Notes: a model not told the origin generated them from the sequence alone. Shown: positions 19,622-28,536, numbered from the stretch's first letter. The stretch: 64,000 nt of DNA from an uncultured Opitutales bacterium (GCA_943789375.1 CALSTX010000002.1:218372-282371), one strand, 5' to 3'. Numbers and translations are program-made.

Positions 19622-20954
19622 TGTGCTCGTCCTTCACCTCCACCCGGATGGACAGGCTCTGGGCACTTTCATAATCCAGAGGGGCGTTCAGACGAAGTTG
19701 CCCATCTGGCAAAAGAGAAAAACTGGCATTGCCCGCATCCCCTTCCCCGCTGATGAGGGTGTAGGAGAGAACCGGGCGAAAATCCGAATCGGTAGCCACC
19801 AACTGGCCGACGATCGAGCCCACAGCGGTATCTTCCGCTGCCTCCAATGTCCGGACGGAACGAATCTCCTCCGGGGCATTGTTTACGGAACCTGCATCCT
19901 TGGGGTCGTAGCCGAGGGAAACTTCCAGAGTGTTGCTCATCCCGTCGCCATCGATGTCGGGATCGGTGGAGTCGGTGGCACCGTCCCCGTCCAGATCATC
20001 CACACCATCGGTTATGGAAATAAGATGAGTGTTTTCAATGGACTGGTTGTTCTCATTGGTCGCACGCAAGAGAATGGACCGGGAGGTACCCAATTCATAA
20101 TCCAACCGGGCGGTCGTGCGGAGGGTTCCATTGTCGTCCACGCTAAACACATTTAGCGTGCGCTCGATGGGCAGGGCCCATTTGTGGGCAAGGTAGCGCT
20201 CCACCTCCTGCATCTCCAAGTCTCCCAGCGTACGGTCGAAAATAATCAATTCTCCAAGCTCACCCGTAAATCTGGAACTATTCCCCCCCTTACCAAACCT
20301 GCTTGCATTAAGGTCGGCCGAGGAGCGAAAAGACACAATTTCGAGGTTTTGCGGTGGCAAGGTCTGGGAGCCATCCACTTTTAACCCGCGGATAAAAGTA
20401 TCTCCGCCCAGTACGGCATCGGCCGCAAACCCGGTTGCCCAAAATGCCTCCCTGTTAGAGAAGAAGTGGGTGTTACTCACATCGCCCAGTAAAGGCCCCG
20501 TTGATCCATTCCGGCGAGCAACCGCCCAGAATACCGTGCGTACATTTCCAATCTCCTCAAAATCATGATAAGCCATGGGGGCCCCGTTGTAGTGCATCAC
20601 CGAGTGACCGTTTTGGAAGTTTTTGAGAATGGTGGGGAATCCCTGAGCGGATCCATTGCGGGTGGCATGGTTGTTGGATGAGCTTTTGTCCTGCCAGGTC
20701 TCCCCGGCGTAGTTCAACTCGCTTGCATCCAGCCAGAGCACCGGGTTTGCCGAGGTGGGCAGATGCGGGATTAATTCGTAGGACTTGATCGGGCTGGCAC
20801 TATCCACCAATCGCTCAAACTGGCCAACCACCGTACCCACAGCCGCATCTTCGGATACGGTAAGTGTACTCTTTGGTTTAAAGCTGGTAGCCGGCACCAC
20901 CGGAGATGAACCATTCAACGGATCACTTCCAAGAATCGCTTCATCCAGCATCAC
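19572..20954 (-). CDS. Fragment of giant gene II (cadherin/LamG/TSP3 modules, part 3)
   Basis: This piece holds a cadherin half (TLTVSEDAAVGTVVGQFERL), a LamG-like module beginning NPVLWLDASELNYAGETWQD and ending GELGELIIFDRTLGDLEM.EVERYLAHKWALP, a thrombospondin-3-like stretch (DDLDGDGATDSTDPDIDGDG) and the next cadherin module. It joins the upstream piece when one G of the pair at 20,945-20,946 (CC on the plus strand) is removed, giving GLSDADEAILGSDP instead of a stop. It joins the downstream piece near 19,610. The final residues after NEAY are out-of-frame read-through. The GC content and codon choice look a little higher than in the neighbouring modules, but I have not calculated this. 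Confidence 0.75.
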   Translation of the reverse strand: MMLDEAILGSDPLNGSSPVVPATSFKPKSTLTVSEDAAVGTVVGQFERLVDSASPIKSYELIPHLPTSANPVLWLDASELNYAGETWQDKSSSNNHATRNGSAQGFPTILKNFQNGHSVMHYNGAPMAYHDFEEIGNVRTVFWAVARRNGSTGPLLGDVSNTHFFSNREAFWATGFAADAVLGGDTFIRGLKVDGSQTLPPQNLEIVSFRSSADLNASRFGKGGNSSRFTGELGELIIFDRTLGDLEMQEVERYLAHKWALPIERTLNVFSVDDNGTLRTTARLDYELGTSRSILLRATNENNQSIENTHLISITDGVDDLDGDGATDSTDPDIDGDGMSNTLEVSLGYDPKDAGSVNNAPEEIRSVRTLEAAEDTAVGSIVGQLVATDSDFRPVLSYTLISGEGDAGNASFSLLPDGQLRLNAPLDYESAQSLSIRVEVKDEHNEAYSTSPHLYRARCV

Positions 20955-21029
20955 TCAACCCATCCCCATCGATGTCCAAATCGTAATGGTCTTCCGTACC
21001 GTCCCCATCCAAATCCTCCACCACATTGG

Positions 21030-24000
21030 TTACTGATAGGTAAAGTTCTTATCGAAGGATACATTGTGATCATCCGTTGCACGAACCATGATGGTGTAGT
21101 TATGATCGTCGGTTTCGTAGTCAAAAACATTGGAAACTAATAATGAGCCATTGGCATCCATAGAGAAAAGATGATTATCGAAAGATGTATCAATTCCTAG
21201 ATTAGGTGCCATCGATTTTCGACCGTGCGAAGCAGGCAGTTTAGCCTGCAGATTCCATTTGTGAGCTAAATAGCCTTCTAGATCTTCAATCTCTTCCGAA
21301 CTAAAACTATCTTCATATATTAAAAATTCTGAAATTTTTATTTGGTTTAATCCATTACCATTGGAAAAACCAGAGATGGTCACATCCAAGTTAGGTTTTG
21401 ATATCAAGGATCCTTCTGCTGAGAAGTTTTGAGTAATTCTTTGCCCATTTAGTTTTAGAAATAAATTTCCTGAACAAAAACTCATAGAGAGTAATGATGG
21501 CCCAATTTTATCTACAGCGAATCTGTACTTACCAGTATCTGCGTAAAAGGCACCTTTGTTTGTTCTCAAAGCCGGGCCCCAAAGATCTAAATCTGCCCGA
21601 TGACTATTAAGACTCCATGCAATATCACTAGTTTCATTGACCCATCCCGAAAAGTTTGTCTTACCAAAAAAGGAAGAAAAGTTATCCGAATTCGTCTGCT
21701 GAAGAGTAGCCAACACCGTAAGTTCACTCCATTCGTCGAATACTAGTTTACTGTTATCCAAATACATGGATGCATTTTGTAGAATTACCCCTGGCTTGCC
21801 ATTGAATGTAGTAGCATTCCATACAGGATTGTTACTGAGTTTTTTTGCATGATGACCATTTCCGGTTTGGTCATACCAAATAAATACATTCTCGTTTTTA
21901 TTGGGGATTTCTCCGTCAATTGCACTTGTGGTAGAAAAATTCTCAGGATGACTCGCATCCAACCAAGTTTTCAAATTTCCTGTAGATAATATTCGATCCC
22001 CTTTCCGAACTAGTTGGTAATTTAATTCACCTCCCTCCGGATCGGATGCATTAAATTCAACAATTATAGAACCAACACTTTCGTTTTCAGCTACTGAAAC
22101 AGCACCCAAAGGGAACAAGTTTGAGGGTGGACGGTTGCTGGAGCCAGCATCCCAAGGGTCGGAGTTATAAGCAAGTTCCTCCGCATTGGTCAGTCCGTCC
22201 CCATCAATGTCTGTATCGTTATGATCTTCCGTTCCATCACCATCCAAATCCTCCACAACATTGGTAACAGAAATGGTAAATATTTTATCGAAGGATACGT
22301 TATGTTCATCCTTTGCACGCAGGATCAGAGAATAATTAGATTCACCTTCGAAGTCTAAATCTTGAAGAGTTGATAAGGTGCCATTTTCATCCAAAGAAAA
22401 ATCGGAACTGGCGGATAAATTATTATCTATCTGCCATTTACAGGCTAAATAAGATTCAATCCTAGATTTCTCATCTGGAGTATGCAGACCAGCAACAAAC
22501 AAAAGCTCGGAAATTTTGTTTTGCCCATATTTCCCATCACTATTTTTTCCGAGATAAAAAGAATTATTGCTATATTTTAGGATATGATGTGAAGAGAAAT
22601 AGAAATACTCTCCATAGCTTACTTGGTCTCCCCTTGAGCCACTGTAAATTGTTCCACCTCTAACCCTACGGTAGGTTTCATAATCGCTCATGTAAGTAGA
22701 TAGCGAGAGCCCACCTGAATACTGGTATGCAACATCCACTATACCTGAAGTTGAGGAGCCAAGATTTGCACGAGAATTCGAAAGAACTCCATACACAGTT
22801 ATATCTCCTGATGGTTTGTAATTTGATATTTGTAAAAAGTCTCCATTGAAGTAAACGCTTCGCTCAGTGCTGGAGTAAAAAGGCATGCGGGAAATATTGG
22901 TTTGAGTAGCATTTCTGTCATTACCACTTTTATCATGCCATTTTGTGACTCGACCATTTGAGATCTCCAAAGTGGATGTATCGGAAGCATCTAACCAAAG
23001 TTGAATATCAAGCCCATCTGGCAGTTTTGGAACTATCGAAATGCTTATGGATGAATTCCCGTCTGGATCGGTCGCATTAAACTCGCCAATCACGCTACCA
23101 ATTACTGAGTTCTCGGCTATGGTTAGGTTACTGGCATTGATATCACTGGGAGGGCGGTTACTGGAACTCGCATCCCATGGATTGGACCCGTACAGCACTT
23201 CATTCAGATTTGAAATTCCATCACCGTCGATGTCCGTGTCATTATGATCCTCAATCCCATCACTATCAAAATCTTCAGAAATATTGGATATTGAAAAAGT
23301 AAACTTTTTATCAACTGACATATTATATTCATCAGTTGCCCGAATCGTTACACTGAAATTTTCATCGATCTCATAATCGAATAAACCTCTGGTTTTTAAA
23401 CTGCCATTATCTTCCAATGAAAGTCCAAAGTTTGGGTAGGAAAAATTAGCAAAATCTCTGTAGGAATGCCCTTCAGGCAAAGAATCATTTAGATCCCATT
23501 TATCAGCTAGGTAGCCCTCAATCCATTGGGAATCGTTTAATTCAAATACATCATTAAACACGATAAACTCAGACAAATATAAATCAAATGCCGCAGGCCA
23601 GGAAGAATTTGCATCCCGACCAATGGATAAGGGAACATCTGGAGTACTTCTTATGATTCCATTTTCGGTTGTTTCAGACAGTAAGGTTCCATTAAATGCT
23701 ATCTGCCTTTTACCTCCTCCAAAAGATAATCGAAGAATACCCGCATTATGCAATGATCCAGAGCTTGTTTCTAAAATATCTGTTCCATTCGTATCACTTA
23801 TTCGAAACCTGTAAGCAGGCGGACTCAGGTCGGGTCTTCGGGCCATAAAGTGCCAAGAAGACTCTGTAGACGAGTTTAACCCACCTGTTTTACCAAACCA
23901 AGTAGCCCATGTTCTGTAACGAACCTCCTCAACCACAGCAAATACCGTTAATTCGTTCCATCCATCAAATTCAACTGCACTGTTTTCTACAATCATTAGA

Positions 24001-24383
24001 TCTTTACGGAAGGCTACTGTTGGTAAACCTCCATTAAATCCATCTGGTATGTAATCTGGCATATTGTAGTAAGATGGAAATTCAGTATCCTCAAAAGCTA
24101 CCGCATGATGCCCATTACCAGTTCGGTCAAACCATGTACCTACAACTCCCCCATCTTGTGGATACCAACCAGTACCGTTTCGCTCACTCCGCATAAAGCG
24201 AACATCACTCGCATCAAGCCAAAGTTTCGGATCATACAATAAAGAAAATGTAATGTTCGTATCCCCGTCCGGATCGGTGGCATTGAACTCGCCGATTACG
24301 GTACCGATTGCGAGTTCTCCGCGATGGTCAGGTTGCTGGCATTGATATCGCTGGGCGGGCGGTTGATGGAGCTCGCATCCCAT
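21030..24383 (-). CDS. Fragment of giant gene II (three cadherin/LamG/TSP3 modules, part 2)
   Basis: Three successive modules of about 1.1-1.2 kb, each with a LamG-like core (YDPKLWLDASDVRF; DIQLWLDASDTSTL; NLKTWLDASHPENF). The core is followed by a cadherin half and a calcium-binding run (EDFDSDGIEDHNDTDIDGDG; EDLDGDGTEDHNDTDIDGDG). The first 30 or so residues are out of frame: a G is missing near 24,312, where the true frame would read ENSAIGTVIGEFNATDPDG. The frame ends at 21,030 because one base is missing near 21,036-21,042 (FTISVTNVVEDLDGDG would be the repaired text). The family of the LWLDAS module is concanavalin/LamG-like. No enzyme motif is visible. Confidence 0.75.
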   Translation of the reverse strand: MGCELHQPPAQRYQCQQPDHRGELAIGTVIGEFNATDPDGDTNITFSLLYDPKLWLDASDVRFMRSERNGTGWYPQDGGVVGTWFDRTGNGHHAVAFEDTEFPSYYNMPDYIPDGFNGGLPTVAFRKDLMIVENSAVEFDGWNELTVFAVVEEVRYRTWATWFGKTGGLNSSTESSWHFMARRPDLSPPAYRFRISDTNGTDILETSSGSLHNAGILRLSFGGGKRQIAFNGTLLSETTENGIIRSTPDVPLSIGRDANSSWPAAFDLYLSEFIVFNDVFELNDSQWIEGYLADKWDLNDSLPEGHSYRDFANFSYPNFGLSLEDNGSLKTRGLFDYEIDENFSVTIRATDEYNMSVDKKFTFSISNISEDFDSDGIEDHNDTDIDGDGISNLNEVLYGSNPWDASSSNRPPSDINASNLTIAENSVIGSVIGEFNATDPDGNSSISISIVPKLPDGLDIQLWLDASDTSTLEISNGRVTKWHDKSGNDRNATQTNISRMPFYSSTERSVYFNGDFLQISNYKPSGDITVYGVLSNSRANLGSSTSGIVDVAYQYSGGLSLSTYMSDYETYRRVRGGTIYSGSRGDQVSYGEYFYFSSHHILKYSNNSFYLGKNSDGKYGQNKISELLFVAGLHTPDEKSRIESYLACKWQIDNNLSASSDFSLDENGTLSTLQDLDFEGESNYSLILRAKDEHNVSFDKIFTISVTNVVEDLDGDGTEDHNDTDIDGDGLTNAEELAYNSDPWDAGSSNRPPSNLFPLGAVSVAENESVGSIIVEFNASDPEGGELNYQLVRKGDRILSTGNLKTWLDASHPENFSTTSAIDGEIPNKNENVFIWYDQTGNGHHAKKLSNNPVWNATTFNGKPGVILQNASMYLDNSKLVFDEWSELTVLATLQQTNSDNFSSFFGKTNFSGWVNETSDIAWSLNSHRADLDLWGPALRTNKGAFYADTGKYRFAVDKIGPSLLSMSFCSGNLFLKLNGQRITQNFSAEGSLISKPNLDVTISGFSNGNGLNQIKISEFLIYEDSFSSEEIEDLEGYLAHKWNLQAKLPASHGRKSMAPNLGIDTSFDNHLFSMDANGSLLVSNVFDYETDDHNYTIMVRATDDHNVSFDKNFTYQ
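24263..24349. repeat. Near-identical 87/88-bp repeat, copy A (gene II)
   Basis: This stretch and the one at 24,674-24,761 differ at only three positions over 88 bp: two substitutions and one missing G in copy A at about 24,312. Both encode the cadherin start ASNLTIAENSAIGTVIGEF. The missing G is a direct, internal demonstration of a one-base frame break. Confidence 0.85.
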
Positions 24384-24902
24384 GGGTCGGAATTATACGC
24401 CAGTTCCTCCGCATTGCTCAGCCCGTCCCCATCGATGTCCAGATCGTAGTGATCCTCAGTGCCGTCCCCGTCCAGATCCTCGACGACATTGGTACAGTTA
24501 TGGTAAAGTTTTTATCGAAGGAGGCATTATCGGTCGTCAAGGACCCTGACGATAAAAGAAAAATTACTGTCATAAGTTTCATAATCAATGAGTCCGGAAA
24601 CCTTTAAAGTGCCATTAGTTTCAATAGAGTAAAAAGCATTAGACACTAGGTAGGGAGAAACTGAAAATTCCCTCCCCGTCCGGATCGGTGGCATTGAACT
24701 CGCCAATTACGGTACCGATTGCGGAGTTCTCCGCGATGGTCAGGTTACTGGCATTGATATCAGTGGGGGCAGAATTTCCATTTAAATTGAATCCAAGTAG
24801 AAAAAAGGAAAACGCAAAGAACCAAGGGAGGGGAGCCCAAGAAAGATTAGAAATAGGAGACACCCATTCTTTTCGCAAAATATCAGAGAAAATAACCTTC
24901 AA
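24312..24902 (-). pseudogene. Broken 5' part of giant gene II (signal peptide and first cadherin module)
   Basis: The 5' end of gene II. From a conserved TTG at 24,902 the frame reads MKVIFSDILRKEW, then a hydrophobic export segment (PWFFAFSFFLLGF) and NSAPTDINASNLTIAENS, matching the gene I N-terminus. The open frame stops at 24,639. Over the next 330 bases the cadherin module continues in alternating frames, recognisable as NAFYSIETNGTLKVSGLIDY, then NASFDKNFTIT, then NVVEDLDGDGTEDHYDLDID. The breaks lie near 24,641-24,648, 24,528-24,532, 24,493 and 24,312, each apparently a single base. So many in so short a stretch is either real decay or poorly resolved repeat sequence. The start codon is uncertain, because no ATG lies in frame near this site. 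Confidence 0.65.
24674..24761. repeat. Near-identical 88-bp repeat, copy B (gene II)
   Basis: Partner of the repeat at 24,263-24,349. This copy retains the GG that keeps the cadherin frame open. A more diverged third version lies near 23,060-23,150, and another in gene I near 11,745-11,825. Confidence 0.8.
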
Positions 24903-25068
24903 AATGTTGAATCGTGTACTCTTAACCCTACATTTGCTACGGGTATTGTCTAGTCCTAAAATAGTATGATGGTTGCTTTTTGATACGAAGCAGTAGCTGT
25001 TGGAAGGATTTGACCGGGTGAGGACACATTTATGTTTTTTCCGTGAATTACCACAGCAGAAATCGGGT

Positions 25069-25485
25069 CTACCGACTGGAACTCGTTGAGAAGTCGTAAA
25101 AGATTGTTTGTTTTCCTGGGTAAAGGTAAAGCCAGTCGGATGTCTTGTTGGACCACATGTAAGGCCATATCTCTTCCTTTGTCCAGAGCCAGCCTTCCGG
25201 TTCCATCCACAGCCAGATGCCATCCGCGCTCTCCGCGGGTGCATAGATCCAACCGAGTTGGGTGTGATAGATCCATTCCGTTTCCTCAAATCGTTGGAAA
25301 GGCTCCGAACCATGCGAGACTCGGATCCAGCCATTTCCGGCATCTCGCATCTTTGCCCACCAGGCGTTGGGTTGGAGCAGGGCGGGTATTTTAAGTCGCC
25401 TAGGACTGCCCTTGTTTTCTCCCGCTTGGTTGAGGGCGAAGGCTCGCTAGTAGTAGGTGGTGCCTGAGTCCAGGTCATCGAACAT
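25069..25485 (-). pseudogene. C-terminal relic of a third giant-protein gene (gene III)
   Basis: This encodes the end of a protein like gene II: an FN3-like tail (DDLDSGTTYY, then RAFALNQAGENKG), RRLKIPALLQPNAWWAKMRDAGNGW, and the complete Trp-rich terminal domain (EWIYHTQLGWIY, GIWLWMEPEGWLWT, WPYMW, DWLYLYPGKQ), ending at TAG 25,069-25,071. A TAG at 25,447-25,449 replaces the third Tyr of the TTYYYRAF motif kept in gene II. Upstream homology fades near 25,500 and no further modules are found, so the gene is truncated at its 5' side. The spacer between this relic and gene II aligns with the spacer between gene II and gene I, which points to tandem duplication. Confidence 0.75.
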
Positions 25486-25679
25486 ATCTTCTTTTATTAC
25501 TCCTTTTGTAGATTATTCAATGGATAGAATCAAGAGAGGGAAGCAGAAGTAAACCCATTCTGGTTGACTCCGGGAGAAAGCAGCGAGAGGGAATGGGATC
25601 GGGCGATTAGAGCTTGGAATCCTGCCGTTGACTTTAGGCAAAAAATAGAGATCATTGACCGCTTTCCCAATAATGCTCC

Positions 25680-26933
25680 ATGGCCAACGAAGACAAAGAA
25701 AAACCATCCGAAGAAAACGAATTACCCAAAGATGCTGAACAGGCACCTGAAGGGCTATCTGCTGAGCAAGCGGCTGAGTCTCCCTATGACGAAAAAGAAG
25801 CATGGGATAAGAGTAAAAATTCTTTGTTTATGATTTTGGGTGCGATTGCTTTGGGCGTGGCCGGTGTTTCTTTTTACAATCAGTCTCAAAGTGAGGACAA
25901 AGCAGAGAGAAGTTTGCGATATTTGACCGCAAGCTCAGAGGCAGAGGGAGCGGAGGAGCGTTTTCTTTCTTTTTCAGAGGATTATGATGATAAATTAGGG
26001 GGGATGGCTCTCTACCAAGCAGGTATTATCCAGTATCGAGATAAAAGATACGGGGAGGCTGCGAAGAATTTTGATAGTGCAGCTAAGAGACTTGCCGGCA
26101 ATGCTTTGCAGGGGCGGGTATTATTGGGGCACGCGGTATCCTTGATCAAGCACGGTGAAGATGTAGATGCAGGAAAAATGGCCCTTAAAACTTTGGCTTC
26201 CAATGCAGAGGTACTTCCCGCAGATCGAGCGGAAGCGAGTTTTCTGCTTGCGGTGCAGGCTATTGGGGAAGGTGATGAAGAAAATTACATAAAGTATAAC
26301 GATGTACTGGCAGTTGATGAAAATGCGAGCTACTTCTCTTCCCGTTTAGATGAGTTACACCGAACCCATAATTTATTGAAAGTTGCCAAATCCCTACCGA
26401 ATATCAATGCGGATAAGGGTGCGAAGTTTTTGAGTGCAAATAAAAAGCGCAAAGGGATTAAGGAATTGGAAAGTGGTTTGCAGTATAAGGTTATCAATTC
26501 TGGAAAAGGAAAAAAGAACCCCATAGAAACAGACGAAGTGGAGGTTCACTATCATGGTACTTTGATCTCAGGAGAGGTATTTGACTCTTCCATCGATCGG
26601 GGAGAGCCAGCAAAATTTAAGCTCAACGGGGTTATAAAAGGCTGGACTGAGGCCCTGCAGTTAATGAAGGAGGGTGACAAATGGAAGTTATTTATACCAG
26701 GGGATCTAGCTTATGGTGAAAATGGAAGCAATTCCATTGGTCCAAATGAAACTTTAGTTTTTGAGGTTGAGCTCTTAAGTATAACTCCGACGGACGAGCC
26801 TGAAGTAATCTCTTCGTCAGCAGATGCAAAAATTAAGTTGTCTGACTTCAATGCCACACCCAAGGTGGATAAGGCAAAGTCTTCTCCTCAGAAATCGAAG
26901 GCAAAAGCGAAAGACAAAAATACTTCGAAGTAA
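25680..26933 (+). CDS. Membrane-anchored TPR/YfgM-like protein fused to FKBP-type prolyl isomerase
   Basis: The protein has 417 residues. An acidic cytoplasmic N-terminus (about 1-40) is followed by one membrane segment ([18 protein letters not shown], about 45-65). Next is an alpha-helical repeat region of about 170 residues resembling YfgM/TPR proteins ([25 protein letters not shown]). An FKBP domain (about 260-370) carries the usual [37 protein letters not shown] and [10 protein letters not shown] motifs. The tail is Lys/Ser-rich. FKBP domains catalyse cis-trans isomerisation of X-Pro bonds, and with one anchor the domain would face the periplasm. In E. coli, YfgM is a separate protein associated with the periplasmic isomerase PpiD, so the fusion suggests an envelope-folding factor. 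No clear Shine-Dalgarno sequence precedes the ATG. Confidence 0.85.
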   Translation: MANEDKEKPSEENELPKDAEQAPEGLSAEQAAESPYDEKEAWDKSKNSLFMILGAIALGVAGVSFYNQSQSEDKAERSLRYLTASSEAEGAEERFLSFSEDYDDKLGGMALYQAGIIQYRDKRYGEAAKNFDSAAKRLAGNALQGRVLLGHAVSLIKHGEDVDAGKMALKTLASNAEVLPADRAEASFLLAVQAIGEGDEENYIKYNDVLAVDENASYFSSRLDELHRTHNLLKVAKSLPNINADKGAKFLSANKKRKGIKELESGLQYKVINSGKGKKNPIETDEVEVHYHGTLISGEVFDSSIDRGEPAKFKLNGVIKGWTEALQLMKEGDKWKLFIPGDLAYGENGSNSIGPNETLVFEVELLSITPTDEPEVISSSADAKIKLSDFNATPKVDKAKSSPQKSKAKAKDKNTSK

Positions 26934-26942
26934 GTCCTCTAA

Positions 26943-27491
26943 TCAAGAGGCGTGAATGGATGCCTTGATTTCCTGCGCTTTCTCAGTTCCAAATAACTGT
27001 TCCACCAAAGCTAGGCCAAAGGATAGTGCGGTGCCAGCCCCACGTGAGGTGATGATATGGCCACTTACAAGGGTGTCATGCTTGGGGTCAAGGTTGGGCA
27101 ATTCCTCTTGGGTTGAACTATGTGCAGTGTAGGCAACGCCTTCTTCCAAAATCCCTGCATCAAGCAAAAGTAAAGGGGCTGCACAGATAGCCCCGACGGG
27201 GATATTGTCAAAATGAAGGCGGCGAATGAGATCGAGAATGCGGGGTTTTTCCCGTAATGTAAAGACAGCTGGACCACCGGGGAGGACGAGTAAATCAAAA
27301 GATTGATCGATCAATTCTGACAGAAAGCAGTCCGCAACTAAGGTTATCTGTGAGCGCCCTGTAACCAAGAGGTCATCTCCTGTACTGGCAATAATCACAT
27401 CTGCTTCTGCCCGACGAAGTAAATTGACTGGGCAGGTGACCTCGATTTCTTCAAAACCAGGAGCGAGAAGGACAAGCACACGCACAGTCAT
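26943..27491 (-). CDS. DJ-1/PfpI (YajL-like) family protein
   Basis: The protein has 182 residues with the flavodoxin-like DJ-1 fold: LAPGFEEIEVTCPVNLLRRA at the N-terminus, LLVLPGGPA in the middle and the nucleophile elbow GAICAAP (Cys about 103), followed by a conserved ITSRGAGTALSFGLALVE. The Glu of PGFEEIE and the elbow Cys are the usual catalytic or redox-sensing pair. Members act as chaperone, deglycase-like or oxidative stress proteins; the exact activity cannot be told from sequence. It is convergent with the FKBP gene (9 bp apart) and lies just downstream of the FmdB gene on the same strand. Confidence 0.85.
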   Translation of the reverse strand: MTVRVLVLLAPGFEEIEVTCPVNLLRRAEADVIIASTGDDLLVTGRSQITLVADCFLSELIDQSFDLLVLPGGPAVFTLREKPRILDLIRRLHFDNIPVGAICAAPLLLLDAGILEEGVAYTAHSSTQEELPNLDPKHDTLVSGHIITSRGAGTALSFGLALVEQLFGTEKAQEIKASIHAS

Positions 27492-27518
27492 TCGAATCTG
27501 GGGGGACGAAGAAAAAGA

Positions 27519-27860
27519 CTAGTCTTTAGCCTTCCCTTTCGCGGGCTTGGCTGTTGTCTTTTTTTCTTTCGCTCCAGGTGATGTGGAGGGTGAGTCTGAC
27601 GACTTAGAAGAAGAATCTCCGCTGGAGTCTGAAGACTTGGTCTGCGGGGGGCTTTCTTTTTTATCTTCACCCTTTTTGACTTTGTAATCAGTTTCATAAA
27701 AACCGGTGCCTTTGAAAATGATACCGGCTCCTAGTCCAAGAAGGCGTTTGGCTTTACGTTTTTTACAAGAGGGACATGACTTGACCGGGGAGTCATTCAT
27801 CGATTGAAAAAGCTCCCATTCGTGCCCACAGGCTTGGCATTGATAGTCGTAAGTTGGCAT
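27519..27860 (-). CDS. FmdB-family zinc-ribbon protein
   Basis: The protein has 113 residues. The first 45 form the FmdB zinc ribbon: MPTYDYQCQACGHEWE with CQAC and, 22 residues on, CPSCKK, giving a CxxC...CxxC metal site. This is followed by GAGIIFKGTGFYETDYK, conserved in the family. The rest is a low-complexity Ser/Lys-rich tail. FmdB proteins are called putative regulators, but their function is not established. It lies 27 bp upstream of the DJ-1 gene on the same strand, so the two may be co-transcribed. Confidence 0.9.
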   Translation of the reverse strand: MPTYDYQCQACGHEWELFQSMNDSPVKSCPSCKKRKAKRLLGLGAGIIFKGTGFYETDYKVKKGEDKKESPPQTKSSDSSGDSSSKSSDSPSTSPGAKEKKTTAKPAKGKAKD

Positions 27861-27905
27861 AGTAAGATTCTAGTACAATAGATCGAAATGTTTCGGGATA
27901 AGGGA

Positions 27906-28496
27906 TTACTTCGCGAATTGCAAGGCAGTCGAATAAGCGATCAACACCCAAACGCCAAGAAAAAAAGAGATTCCATAAAGGGGGAGGGCGAGTAAGAAAA
28001 TTCCCCAGAATGCGATAACCGGAAGCCCGAGTTTTGGCCAGTATGCCAAGGCAGAACGATAGACTCTTTGGATTTGGAAGCTGTTGGCAAAAATATCGTC
28101 TTCCAAATAAGCATGAAGAGAGGCTAAAAAAAGAAAGGGGGCGGAAAAGCCTGCGGCAGCCAAGGGGAAATAAGCAATAATACCAAGCATGCCAAAGCTA
28201 AGGCCCAATAGGAGCAGGCTAAGTAACCAGCCTGCAAGAAGTGGAATACCTACAAAAGCAAGCAGGAGGAGTAGGAAACGAATGCCGGAGACAAGAAGGG
28301 TCGGGACATCCTGCTCCCGCCACTCAGGTAAATCCCATTGATTTGAGTGGCGTACCCGTCGTCCGTATTCAAGTAAATATCCAAAGGCAAAAAGATTAAG
28401 AATGGGTATGAAGCACAGGGCTCCCCCCCATAAAACTTTTGGGATCCAACCAGGGCGACCAAAAAGCCTTCCACAGACCGCTTCCAAACTTGGCAT
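27906..28496 (-). CDS. DUF4013-like polytopic membrane protein
   Basis: The protein has 196 residues starting at ATG 28,496 (MPSLEAVCGRLFGRPGW); a longer frame begins with TTG 28,547 but would overlap the divergent gene. It has four or more hydrophobic segments (VLWGGALCFIPILNLFAFGYLLEYGRR, a long LLLLLAF...LLSLLLLGL run, IAYFPLAAAGFSAPFLFLAS, FWGIFLLALPLYGISFFLGVWVLIAY). FIPILNLFAFGYLLEYGRRV resembles the DUF4013 signature. Function is unknown. It is divergent from the polyprenyl synthase gene with a 40-bp gap, so the two must share a compact promoter region. Confidence 0.7.
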   Translation of the reverse strand: MPSLEAVCGRLFGRPGWIPKVLWGGALCFIPILNLFAFGYLLEYGRRVRHSNQWDLPEWREQDVPTLLVSGIRFLLLLLAFVGIPLLAGWLLSLLLLGLSFGMLGIIAYFPLAAAGFSAPFLFLASLHAYLEDDIFANSFQIQRVYRSALAYWPKLGLPVIAFWGIFLLALPLYGISFFLGVWVLIAYSTALQFAK

Positions 28497-28536
28497 AATC
28501 GATTTATCATGACATGGTTTGTTGAATCCGCAAGTC

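Noticed and set aside
1..25000. Repeated DNA that might be a CRISPR array or satellite
   Set aside because: The repeats are long, irregular and encode protein modules; there are no short identical repeats with unique spacers.
24639..25478. 280-codon minus-strand frame with 5' extension
   Set aside because: Only the 3' part from about 24,902 belongs to gene II; the 5' part is the gene III relic and spacer read in the wrong frame.
25513..25803. Minus-strand frame before the FKBP gene
   Set aside because: It overlaps the real FKBP start on the opposite strand and shows no recognisable domain.
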